Of a stretch of 64,000 nt of DNA, positions 1-10,900 are shown piece by piece. A model generated the notes under the pieces. The model made no database searches. It saw only the letters and a program-made list of their open reading frames with translations, and was not told the origin of the DNA. The stretch's first letter is position 1; each line of letters begins with the position of its first letter. The stretch covers positions 15,195,375 to 15,259,374 of the forward strand of contig CAIIXF020000005.1 of the NCBI GenBank assembly GCA_903813345.2. Direction: 5' to 3'. Position numbers and translations under genes: made by a program. Origin of the DNA: Owenia fusiformis (Eukaryota > Annelida > Polychaeta > Sabellida > Oweniidae).

Positions 1-1
1 G

Positions 2-172
2 CGCGCAGGGTTACTATTCTCCCCGATTGACATGTTCAAAATATCAATTGTCATCACAAGTTCACCGTCTTCCACTACCGGACATTCACAGGTAGCTTCT
101 CTTATTTTAAATCCCGTCCGACCACAAAGCATCATTTATCCTTATTATCCCCAGGCCTATCCCATTGAATAA
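2..172 (+). CDS. Partial open frame at the window edge, possible 3' end of an unidentified gene
   Basis: An open frame enters from the window edge and runs 56 codons to a TAA at 170-172. Its composition is not simple repeat: it is rich in Ser, Pro and Tyr near the end. A possible splice donor, CAG|GTAGCT, lies inside it at 91/92, so the coding part may stop there and splice onward. That donor does not give the phase needed by the exon at 1363-1832 if this frame is used. No family is recognised. It could be a chance frame. Confidence 0.25.
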   Translation, partial: RAGLLFSPIDMFKISIVITSSPSSTTGHSQVASLILNPVRPQSIIYPYYPQAYPIE

Positions 173-1362
173 GAATAGATGGATGACATTTTCTGTTTTA
201 TTTTCAATTTTGGTAATAAACATTCAAATCGTTGAAAATCACATACTGTTACAATTTAACATTCCGCTGATAGTATGGCAACCAAACTTATTAAAGGGGG
301 TGTAAGCTACAATATACGTTATTGAACTAAAAGCAAACATTCTTTCAAATAAAAAACCTGTAGCTAGAAATTATCTTTTGAAATAGCACATTAACAGATT
401 AAAAACATTTTATTGTAAATATATGTCAGTTAATGGGGCATTCGATTAATTTTGCCAATTTCGAACTCTGTTCCTTTTCAATGTACCTGATTCAGAATTC
501 TGAATATCAGCATGAAATATTACTTATTGGTAACATGGGTATAAATCATGTTATCGAAATCGGCGCAGACTGATTCATACAACATGTAGGCCTTATCTGA
601 CCTACATTTATTACCCTGTTATCGTGATATTTACTTCCACATCCTATGAGCAAATAACAGTAATTCGCTTACAAAAGGATTATAATACGAAAGGTACGAG
701 GAAGTTAATATATTGTGTTGACTAAACATGCCTATGATTCTCCTTAAAACCTGTGATTTCTTAGGATTATTCAGACGTGGGATTTCACTGGTTACACCCC
801 TGTTTCATCTTCATGATTAAATATTTTGGTTTTATAGGATCTGTCAGGTGTATATGTTATTCGTGTGATATTTAAGATAAGGCGATATTGAATCACATAA
901 TTGAAAAAAGAAGTAGGTTTGAATAGATGAAATGTCATTTTGATTTTTAATTAACATGTCCTTTCATTTCAAAAAGACGAATAAAAATATTTTATTTAAT
1001 TTATTCAAATATCTCAAATACGTCAGTATCTTTCTTAAAAGTTGTTAGTCATTATGGAAGAGGGAAAACGTGCTTTTCAGAGACGCGCTTTTTCTGAGGT
1101 TACTTTTGTATAATCAAACCCCAATATCGCTGTCTTCAATTTTCTTACCCGCCGTAACACCGTCCGGTATAGGCAATATCTTAAAATCGCCGAGGCAGAA
1201 AATAGGTGAAGCAAAATTAAGTTAAAAGCAAAATGATACTATCATAGGACTGCATGTTCACAATTTACGCTTGAATTAATAAAATTAATTAATAAAATGA
1301 CAATTTACGACAGCACACCGTTTAAAGATGATTTTATTTTGGATATCTCTTATTTGTTTCAG
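173..1362. other. Gene-free stretch, probable intron or intergenic DNA
   Basis: This is AT-rich sequence without a convincing exon. It ends in a pyrimidine-rich splice acceptor (TATTTGTTTCAG, AG at 1361-1362), so at least the right part is probably intron of the plus-strand gene. Confidence 0.4.
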
Positions 1363-1832
1363 GACAAACATCTCATGATGGACCTCAAATGCAGACAACA
1401 TCTCGACAACAAAACCATAGGAAACTAAATGTACTACCACAAACACGGGATGCACCAAATTTGCGAACAACGAGTTCGCTTTTACAGACTAGACATCCAC
1501 GTAATGTGGTTCGGGAAGAAATGACTTCTCTGGAGACAAATCATTGCGAATTTGGGACGCATATAAAACGAGACATAGACTCAAACCACTGTTCACGCTA
1601 TTCACCTGTGCAATTAGAAGAGTCACCCAGACATAAATGGACACATTCTGCGAACGCTGACGAAGAGTACAGCGGATTCAGAACATTGGAAAATTCAAAT
1701 TGGAACATTCCACCTCAAACATCGACTTCATTGCGTCCTCATATTGACAATGCACCGATAGATAGCAATTTTAACTCCATTTCTAGTAGCGAAAAGAACG
1801 CTTTCTATAGTAATAAAGACATATTTGGATAA
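1363..1832 (+). CDS. Probable terminal coding exon of an unidentified plus-strand gene
   Basis: A good acceptor (TTTGTTTCAG) is followed by a frame of about 155 codons that begins with two bases of a split codon, then CAA ACA TCT, and ends in TAA at 1830-1832. The first internal Met codon is at 1389. The translation is hydrophilic and rich in Ser, Asn, Thr, His, Arg and Gln, with no membrane segment and no recognisable domain. It looks like a disordered cytoplasmic or nuclear tail. GC content is visibly higher than in the flanks. An AATAAA signal lies about 800 bp downstream. I do not recognise the family. No upstream partner exon of the right phase was securely found. It could also be a single-exon open frame by chance, but length, acceptor and composition favour a real exon. 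Confidence 0.5.
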
Positions 1833-2635
1833 TCAACTTTACATAACTACATGTATCATAAAGGATACATGTCTTAAGAGTAATTTTGAGAAGAGTCTTA
1901 TTTGTGAAAATAATTTTATATAATTCTTACAGTAATAAGCCAAAGGAGGTGTAAAAGGGAGATGGCCACTGGTATTACAACAACACGTACTCCTTTAATT
2001 GTTTATAAATTAATTTCTATATAAATTGCTCAAACGTTTTTGTTCAAAGGGGGGCGAGTTGTTTGTAGAAGAATCGGGGGATTTTTTTTCATGAATTCCG
2101 CTTATGTTTTTCATCCCTTTGAGATCCGTTTTCCCAAAAAACACATTAAGGGTCCATTTGCTCAAATATATAAAATTCAAATTTGAAAATGAGTATCAAG
2201 ATACTAGAACTACACTTTCAGATCTCGGGAACAACCTCCCCATATCCGCCATTGTTTCCTGGAACACATCATATTTATTTATTTCCGGGATAAATAACCA
2301 CGTTTTATAAATGCCCTTTCTGGTTCTAATTGGTCGTAGCTAATAAGCAAACCATGCCAATAGAGAGGGACATTAAACCCCGAGAACACAAGTCCCTTTT
2401 TCATTACAAAGGTGCCCTATTATATTTTGTTTGGCGGATTGTAACTGAAGAGTAGATCTAGGAAAAGGAGTCTATTTAATGACTCCATCTGAGTCAAACT
2501 TCAAAGTGAACGATATTCAGGAGTTTGTCAGGAAACACTGGCTCGCCACAAAACGGCAAGCATATAAGTATAAGAGGCAATAGAAATGCCCATCCAGTAT
2601 TCATGTATTTGAATTGTCAAAATGAAATATATTGA

Positions 2636-2659
2636 AATAAACTCATTACTAAAAATAAA
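2636..2659 (+). terminator. Candidate poly(A) signals for the plus-strand gene
   Basis: Two AATAAA hexamers (2636-2641 and 2654-2659) lie about 0.8 kb after the stop at 1832. They are the first closely paired signals downstream and are followed by an A-rich stretch. Placement of the transcript end is inferred. Confidence 0.35.
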
Positions 2660-3539
2660 AAAAATTGGTCATGATACGAATCATGCAATATTCACAGGCG
2701 TGTCAAAAGCGAAATTTCTTTTGTGTCATACTTGTGTAAAATTATTGTTATATTATTTGTTCAATTACAATGTATGTTATTTCCTTAATTATTAACGGAA
2801 CTTAAATGAACTAATTTATCAATAATGTGTCAAGATTTTTTGGCCTCCCTGGAAATTTGAAATATGTCCCGTTTGCCAAATCTTATTGTGAAATACTTTA
2901 TAGTCTTTGGCGTAACAATAAGGAACCCACAATTAATTCGTAGAAAAGGTATCATCATTTATTTATTCTTTACAAATATCGTTTAATACACACATAATAA
3001 AATTCACATCTTCCTAGTTTGAATTGTTGTGATGGGATTACAGCAACACCGGTGTTAGTGAACACCTACCTGTCCATAAGAGACACCCTTCCTCAGCACA
3101 TACTCTTAATGACTTCTGAATAAATTACCCTTTCTGTAGTGAAATCCTACCGTCCAACACCACAAACCCCGAGCCAGCTCCAGTCCTCATTGGTAGTAGA
3201 CTCAATGGAATAATGAGTATATTCATTGAGCCTTGAGATGAATACTATAGGAGGAATCTGGCAGAGGTCCGTGTCCAACACTTAAACGTTTTTTCTTGGT
3301 AAAAAATGTTCAATATACACAGGTTTTACTGTACTTCATAGCACCACACCTTGAGTTCATATGCTATACTGGCCATGTCAAAACCGCGAAATGAAACTTA
3401 ACAAGTAAATAAAAATAATACACAAATCGTATCCTCTCAGTTGCTGTTTTTGTAGGATAGTTTGACCAACTTACAGAAAAATTGAAACCTCAAATTTTGT
3501 TTTTTTACTGTTAAATTAGGGAGGTTTAATTTACCCGTT

Positions 3540-3790
3540 TTGGAGAGAAGTTGTTTCACATTTTAAAGAGAAAAGGATCAGGTATTTCACATTTTCAAGA
3601 GAAAATCAAAAGCAGTTACTTCACATGTTTTGAGAGAAAAAGATCATCAATTACACAGAAATAACTGCTATTTCTCATTTTCGAGAGAAAAATATAATTT
3701 ATTTCACAGAACAAAAAGGTTATTTCACATTTTCAAGTAAAAAAGTTATTTCACGGGGATCCGTGATTTCACATTTTTCAGAGAGAAAGC
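3540..3790. repeat. Diverged short tandem repeat
   Basis: About six to seven imperfect copies of a roughly 36-40 bp unit with the pattern TTATTTCACATTTTCAAGAG followed by AAAA. Copies differ by substitutions and small indels. Confidence 0.5.
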
Positions 3791-4020
3791 TCTGATGTAC
3801 ATGACAAGTGTAACATATTACCCAAAATTATGTTCCATTATCCTAGAACTACTAAAGGTGGCAGCTATCAATGTATCAAAACAATAAACTACAGGGTGTT
3901 CAATAAGTACAACTACAAAAGTGTTGTAACATGTTTGCTGGACTATATGTCAGTTATCAGGACTTATTAAACACCCTGTATATGGCAAGCAAGCAATTAA
4001 TACAATACAATACAACATAG

Positions 4021-4110
4021 ATTTACTGTTAGTTAACAAATTGCATTTACTGTCAATCAACAAATTGCATTTATACCGATTGCATTTACTGTCAGTTAAC
4101 AAATTGCATT
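4021..4110. repeat. Short tandem repeat, unit about 28 bp
   Basis: Three near-identical copies of TTTACTGTCAGTTAACAAAT plus TGCA, with one interrupted partial copy (ATTTATACCGATTGC). Confidence 0.55.
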
Positions 4111-5558
4111 TTCTCAGTCATCTACTTCAAGACCGATAGCCTATATTTTTCAGGTGGTCACTTTAAATACAGTTGGGTGTTTTAACAATCCCCTGGAAAA
4201 TTATGGGGCATTTCATAATAATTTTAAAAATGAGACCCAAAATGAAATTTTGACAGGATGTGGCCCAACTGTTATTCTTCTATTGCAACACTAGAGGAAA
4301 TACCTTTTGAAAGTACAGCACCATAATTTACCTGTGGGTTTTTCAAATAATCTAATATTATGGACATGTTCTTTTAAATGACCAATGCTGGTATCTTAAT
4401 TTTGAGTCATAATTGGACATACTATATTTACTTACAGAAGCACCGAACTCCCGTGCAGTGATAATATCACTGCGGCGGGCAGGTATCTCATCGTAAGCAT
4501 GGTAACTTCGTAATAAACAACTGACATGATTGGTTCTAGTGCCATGCTCAGGTCGCGTGATTGTAAAATTTAGACAATTTCATTGGTTGAATTACGCGTA
4601 TTAACTAATAAACAACACGTGCGGTAAACAGTTATCAACAAAACTTTTACTCAGAATTCCTTCCGCGGTGATTTCTTCTCATATTTCAATAATTTTGAAA
4701 TATTTTGACAAAATAATGATTGGTGAACATAAAAGAACATATACTTTATAAGTTGTATGAAAATCAAGTACATCTGTGACAAAAAGGGGGGACTATCTTC
4801 CCCAAATTTTGGGGATTCCATAATCTGCCCGTCGCAGTGTCTATACCGAGACACTGCATTCGAGTTCGACAGAAGCACCTGAATGAAACACATTTAAAAA
4901 AAAGTTATTGAAAGTTCAATAATTTGCTTCCTGACACTTAAGAATATCTAAAACAGATTTTCACATCCCAAGAGAGAGTATTTGAATGATATAGAACTTC
5001 ATCTGTAAAGTTTAGTGAAAAACAATAATCTCAATGAATCATGTTTACAAATACTGAACACCCTGAATTTATCTGAGAGATTCTATTGTGCATTGTCTAC
5101 AAAATACTGAATTCTTTGTCATGAAGGCATATATTTACACATGTCAGAACAATATTTGTTTTTTATTAAGTTCAAAACATAGTGTCAATATTCAAACTAG
5201 TTTGTTACTAATCTAGAATTTTGAATTCAAAATATCACAATAAACAGCTGTTATCATTTTCACATAAAGTGTTGTAAACAACTTTTGCATTAAAATGTTA
5301 CCAGTAAATTCACTTCCTAGTCAATAACTGATATCTATATCTAATCTGTCAAAATTAATATAAACTTACTATGTGAGAAAAACATGAAATGACAATATCT
5401 TGTACAAATAAAGTTGATAGTTTGATGATTGTAAAGTAAAGATATCTCATGGAGTTTGACCACATAATTATCATACCTATAAAATTTTCAGATAAGTAGA
5501 TATGCAGGCCCGTAGCCAGATTTTGTCAAGGGGGTTCACTTTTCAAAAAATTCAAAAT

Positions 5559-5612
5559 ATGTGACCACCTGCCATATGTTACAGATGCCGCCTGCCGAAC
5601 ACCAATGACCAC
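5559..5612 (+). mobile_element. Fragment of the hairpin-ended dispersed element family
   Basis: Matches only the left end of the family (GTGACCACCTGCCAT, then GTTACAGATGCCG and CCGAACACCAA). No right-end hairpin follows, so this is a truncated copy. Confidence 0.4.
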
Positions 5613-6193
5613 ATGGTGAGATGGTTACATGAGGGCATACTGAGTGCTCCACTTAATTTGCATTGCCAGAACATGGTATCATCAGATAAACTACACAGTA
5701 TGATTGCAATGTGAGAGGCTTTACCAAATAATATCTATACGTTTAGAATTTATTATACTAGGATAAATATGTTATGCATGCTTACATGCTTACACTGTTG
5801 TTATTCGTACACTTTTGGATACAATTTTCACATTTATTTGGCAAATTGGACTGAAATAGTATAAAGCACCTTCAAATCAAATACTAATACAATTGTCTAC
5901 TTGCTAATGCCTTGGTCACATTTGCTCCGATTTTCATTCACTCAATCGGCCGGGGGCAATGATGATGGATCGGAGCAAATATGACCCAGGCATAAATAGG
6001 GTAGATCAAAAAAGCAATTTTTCAAAGAATTATAATTTTTATTTAATTGCATATCGCTTTGAAAAATAACGGCGTTTTTGAACTACATTGTATAAATATT
6101 TTTTGACTTAGTATGAAAACAATTAAAGCAACTAAAACTGGTATTCCAGTAGAGTATTGCACTTCTAATATTGGCAGGCTTTTAACAGGGGTG

Positions 6194-6985
6194 TAGAAGA
6201 CATGGCTTCATATCATAATATTACTGTACGCCCACATGTTTAACCCCCCTGATTTAAACAAGGTTGGAGAAGACATGGCACTTTATCATAATATTACTGT
6301 ACGCCCACATGCTCAACCAACCTGATTTTAACAAGGTTGGAGAAGACATGGCACTTTATCATAATATTATTGTACGCTCACATGTTTAACCCCCCTGATT
6401 TAAACAAGGTTGGAGAAGACATGGCACTTTATCATAATATTACTGTACGCCCACATGCTCAACCAACCTGATTTTAACAAGGTTGGAGAAGACATGGCAC
6501 TTTATCATAATATTATTGTACGCTCACATGTTTAACCCCCCTGATTTAAACAAGGTTGGAGAAGACATGGCATCATATCATAATATTACTGTACGCCGAC
6601 ATGTTTAACCACCCTGATTTAAACAAGGTTGGAGAAGACATGGCACTTTATCATAATATTACTGTACGCCCACATCTTTAACCCCCTGATTTAAACAAGG
6701 TTGGAGAAGACATGGCACTTTATCATAATATTACTGTACGCCCACATGCTCAACCAACCTGATTTTAACAAGGTGGGAGAAGACATGGCGTCATATCATA
6801 ATATTATTGTACGCTCACATGTTTAATCACCCTGATTTAAACAAGGTTGGAGAAGACATGGCACTTTATCATAATATTACTGTACGCCCAAATACTCAAC
6901 CAACCTGATTTAAAAAAAGGTTGGAGAACACATGGCACTTTTTCATAATATTACTGTACGCCGACATACTCAACTACCCTATCTC
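6194..6985. repeat. 73-bp minisatellite, 11 copies, with two alternating unit types
   Basis: The anchor CATGGC recurs at 6201, 6274, 6347, 6420, 6493, 6566 and on to 6930, a 73-bp period. Each unit contains ATCATAATATTACTGTACGC. Two unit types exist: one carries CATGTTTAACCCCCCTGATT, the other CATGCTCAACCAACCTGATT. They alternate over part of the array, giving a 146-bp higher-order period. The array lies downstream of the ERC stop codon and just past the first candidate poly(A) signal. Confidence 0.9.
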
Positions 6986-7002
6986 TTTACATAAATGAGT
7001 TA

Positions 7003-7008
7003 TTTATT
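7003..7008 (-). terminator. Candidate poly(A) signal of the long ERC isoform
   Basis: TTTATT on the plus strand reads AATAAA on the minus strand, about 745 nt after the ERC stop codon. I noticed no closer hexamer. Use of this site is inferred. Confidence 0.3.
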
Positions 7009-7499
7009 CAAAGTCTGTTATTTTTGAGTTCAGCATATACAGTTTAAATTATTATATTACTATGATATAGTATTCATTCTTTCTAGTAAGAATGTAATAC
7101 ATGTTTGAGGGGCATTCAATAAATATGAAGACATTGAAATTAATTGCAATTGTTACATAATTATACAGTGCAGGAGATCTTGTAAAAATATGTTCAAACA
7201 TAGGTGAAATTTGAATACCTTGTTAAATGAAAAATGACAATGATACTTAATTTCATTTCATTGCAGTTATGGTTGACAATTCTAGGAACCATTCTTTACA
7301 GTTTATGTACATCTACATCTTTTAATTTCCAACAATTATATGTTACACTTTAAATGAAACATTTTGAATAATACACCTTTCAAAATGAAAAATAACATTT
7401 GCAGATATGATGATTATGGTTGCCATGGGGATAAATAAAGCCTCCTCTGGTTGCTAACAACAACATTTGAGATATGGTAACATTATTACACGTTAGATG

Positions 7500-7790
7500 C
7501 TTCAATGCTACTGCAACTATAAAGAAGGCTCATTTGACCAATCAGATGTCAGTATTTCCATCCAGGATATGATAGTATAAATTATATGCTAGGTGCTCCC
7601 ACTGCTACTGCAACTATAAGGGAGGCTCACCTGACCAATCAGGCATCAGTATTTCCATAAGAGATATGATAATAAATATTATAGGCTTGCTGTTGACCAA
7701 TCATGCATCAATATTTCCAGGTGACATATGATAATAATCAATATTATATGCTAGCTGCTGCCACTGCTACTGCAACTAGTAGTAGGGGGC
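7500..7790 (-). repeat. Tandem duplications spanning the ERC stop codon
   Basis: The block CTACTGCAACT recurs at 7508, 7605 and 7767. Copies share flanks such as GACCAATCAGGCATCAGTAT and TTTCCA, plus an AT-rich tail. The copy at 7751-7790 encodes the last residues and stop of ERC. The other copies lie in the 3' UTR and would encode a very similar Ser-rich tail. A further partial unit sits around 7690-7750. Confidence 0.7.
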
Positions 7791-7921
7791 TCTGAGTCTA
7801 ATAGCATAAGAACTGTACTTAAAACTTCAGGCTGCTCATCACGTATCCTCTGGAGCAGTATATTGGCATAGTCCTCTAAGCATTTGTGGTCAATCTCTCT
7901 CTGTTGAAGGTCACCCAGGAG
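7751..7921 (-). CDS. ERC: ERC last exon p (56 codons plus stop), FIP-RBD segment
   Basis: Acceptor CATATTCAG|CTC, phase 0, stop TAG at 7753-7751. Reads LQQREIDHKCLEDYANILLQ then RIRDEQPEVL, matching the vertebrate C-terminus AELQEFANAILQQIADHCPD. This short amphipathic segment resembles the Rab-binding domain of Rab11-FIP proteins. The family usually ends soon after; here a Ser/Thr/Gly tail (PPTTSCSSSGSS) is added, encoded by a tandem repeat unit. Confidence 0.9.
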   Translation of the reverse strand, partial: LLGDLQQREIDHKCLEDYANILLQRIRDEQPEVLSTVLMLLDSEPPTTSCSSSGSS

Positions 7922-10900
7922 CTGAATATGAAAAAATGGCTTCTTATATTAACATGTACAAGACAAGGTATGGTAAAATATGACCACCTGGTTGCGATTA
8001 AAAGTGTAACGATTTGTTACTGAAATCGTTGTCAAATACTTCACTTCTTGGAGATGAATTAGAAAGAAAAAAAGAATATGCCTATATGCTTATATGGGCC
8101 ATAGACCATATAAGAGATGACATGCTTTCCTGAATTTTCATTCGTCCTTATATGGGCATTAATGGCCTTAGCATTTTGTAAACACCCTGCCCAAGGAGCA
8201 TTGGGTCCCAGGAATGCCAATCGATATTCTGTTCCACATATGGGTACATGTAGTCATGTTATGGACACAAAATTCAATCAAGAATATCGGCAGGATTGGA
8301 AACGGCCGAACCGATTGGAGATTAAAGAATATCGAGTTGGAACCCTGGCTTCCAATCCTCCTTGCACCCAAGCCATATGGCATTAGTACATACACCTACC
8401 AAGTCTTTACTAAGGTTTTTGAGAACATCAACGTTTATTCCTGTATTGAGTTGCATCCTGGGTAATCCCTCAATAAGATGGGGACCAACCTCTAGACACG
8501 TCGCGACAAGTTGATCAATCAGAGCACGTAGGCGTTTCTTGCTGTGTTCAACTCTTCTAATAGCGTGTATTATCTACAAAAAATGTTTCATAATTTCAAT
8601 TAAATTAAAATATATGACTATAACAAACCAGGCATTATACTTCTGATTGTCAAAATAAATAATGAAGATACTTAGAAACTATATAGTTACAGTAGCTGAA
8701 GCTACATCGTAGAGTTTTATTTCAACAACATCATAATTCTTAAAATGCGATTCGTGCACATGTCTTTAAACTAAAACAATCATATATTGAGAAAATGGGA
8801 TCAAGGATAAATACAAATGTTCAAGAATATAAATATTTTTAGCTTAGAGGTTTTAGATTAAGATGCATGCATGATGCATTTTTGAAGACGACGAAAAGCA
8901 AGCTAGAAAGCAAGAACACTTTACAGCCTACACTTTACAGCCTACAGTTTACAGCATACAGTCTACAGCTAACAGGCAGTCTGGTATGAGCTACAGTATG
9001 AGCATATGGGAGGATAGGCTCCAAATAAACCAAGTGAACAAGTACGTAAACAAACATCCTTTATGGGTATCTATGGCTTTTATACTCTTCAGAGACAGGA
9101 ATCTCATCCTCAGATCCTGTATGGAAATGGGCAAAAAACAACCGTTTTGATTGGCTGTGTAGAATAATATATAATTTACATTTCCCATAAGTTTTATTTC
9201 ATATGTGAAAGAGTGGTGTAGATTGTGAAGTTCCCTATCTCAGTGAGATAAAGCATGTAAAACTAGTTACTTAAGATTATGGGTATAAAGTTATAAACAC
9301 ATGTTCACTTTAACATATTATGTGTCCTTGTTAAGGGATGTTGTCCAAATGTTCACAATTGGGAAAAACAAAGTTAATTTTGCTATTGTTTAACACCCCC
9401 TCTCCCACCCATATAAGGAACAAGGCATTCATATGCAAAATGTCACCACCTGTCATTTGTAACAGACCTGGACCTGGACACCAAACGCCATTCAAAAATA
9501 GTCCATAAAACACCATAATAATTTGTCACCAACAATTTGTCCCCAATGATGATTTTTTTTCACTTGAATTTTTCAAAAATCAACATTCTTTACTATTGAC
9601 ATTGCCATATACCTGGGATCCTCCAAATAAAATCAATTTCATTTTTCGACACCTGTTGCCATTTGGCAACCATCTTAAATTGATTCACTGTCTGATATGT
9701 AGAAACAGAATGCTCACCCATCGATTCCTATTAGCTACATATACTTTGTATATCAATAAAAATTGAAATTTATTATGGACGACTGATTTTGTAATGTCTT
9801 TCATGAAGAGAGCCAGTCTTCCTTCTTAGGGTATTCAATAACTTAAAATATCAACTTAATATTTTATTATTTAATATTGAACACACCATACAATATTCAA
9901 TATCAATTTTGAAAGCATACAATGAGTTATATATATGGATTAAAGCACCATGGAAAAAGTCTAAAGTTTGAAAATATTTTTTTATCATTCATTTACTATT
10001 TGTCAGGAATTAAAAAGTGATTTTAGAGATTTTTGAACAAAAAAATTTTTTTGAAAAAAAAGTTGTGAGCATTTCATTTCTCAAATATTCAAATTTGCCG
10101 CCATTTTTCAAAAAAAGTTGAAATTTCTTAATCATCAAATATTTCTTAATGCATTTCAAAAAAGATTATCTTTTTAACACCAATGCAAAGATTGAACAAA
10201 AGACACAATAAAATGTCATATTTAATGGGCCACTTCAATGTTTTAGCTTATCAAAAATATTTTGAAACATTAGTGATGTCACTAAGGTAACAAAAACTTT
10301 TTGAAAAAAATTGAATTTTTTTTTTCGATGTCAATCTTTTCTAAATATGCTAGATTTTCATAAAAAACCAATGTTGATTGTCTAACCAGGTTAAAAGGAA
10401 GAATAAATTATGTTTTAGATATCATTGTACCATTGGTTTCTATGAGAACTAAAATTTTGAAATGCATTTTTCTCAGAACCATTTTCATGCACTGATAAGT
10501 TCATTTCTCGCTTGTTTATCAACCGATTTTCTTAATTTTTTCGGCAAAAAACATGGGAGGATGAATGCTATGCATTGGTATGAATTGTGGCTAATTAGAA
10601 GATATGAGTGACCTCTTAAAGTTGGTTTTAAATAAATTCACAAATTTTGGAACAAAAAGTCTATCAAAAACCACTTTTTGAAATTTAAAAAAAAAGTTTC
10701 ACATATCACACTTTGATAACATTGGGTAAGACTACAATATAAGCCAAAGTGGTTTAAACTTTACATGGGGCCTTTAATGCTTCTGCTTAGGCCCTGAGCT
10801 ATGTAAAGTATCTATCTCCACAAGTTATCCTAAAACTCGAGGGTTACATTTTGCATCAAACTGTAAGTGGTTCACCTACAAATTGTCCTGAAAGTTGTAA

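Larger units (their letters stand above)
2660..7500. other. Stretch between two convergent genes; repeats only
   Basis: The unidentified plus-strand gene and the minus-strand ERC gene point towards each other across this stretch. It holds the tandem repeats and element fragments listed separately, AT-rich filler and no coding exon that I can support. Part of it must be ERC 3' UTR. Confidence 0.5.

Noticed and set aside
2-91. Splicing of the edge frame (donor at 91) to the exon at 1363
   Set aside because: Phase does not match the long frame; the only matching phase has an in-frame TGA at 28-30.
6190-6990. CRISPR-like array
   Set aside because: Whole 73-bp units repeat with no unique spacers, in eukaryotic DNA; it is a minisatellite.
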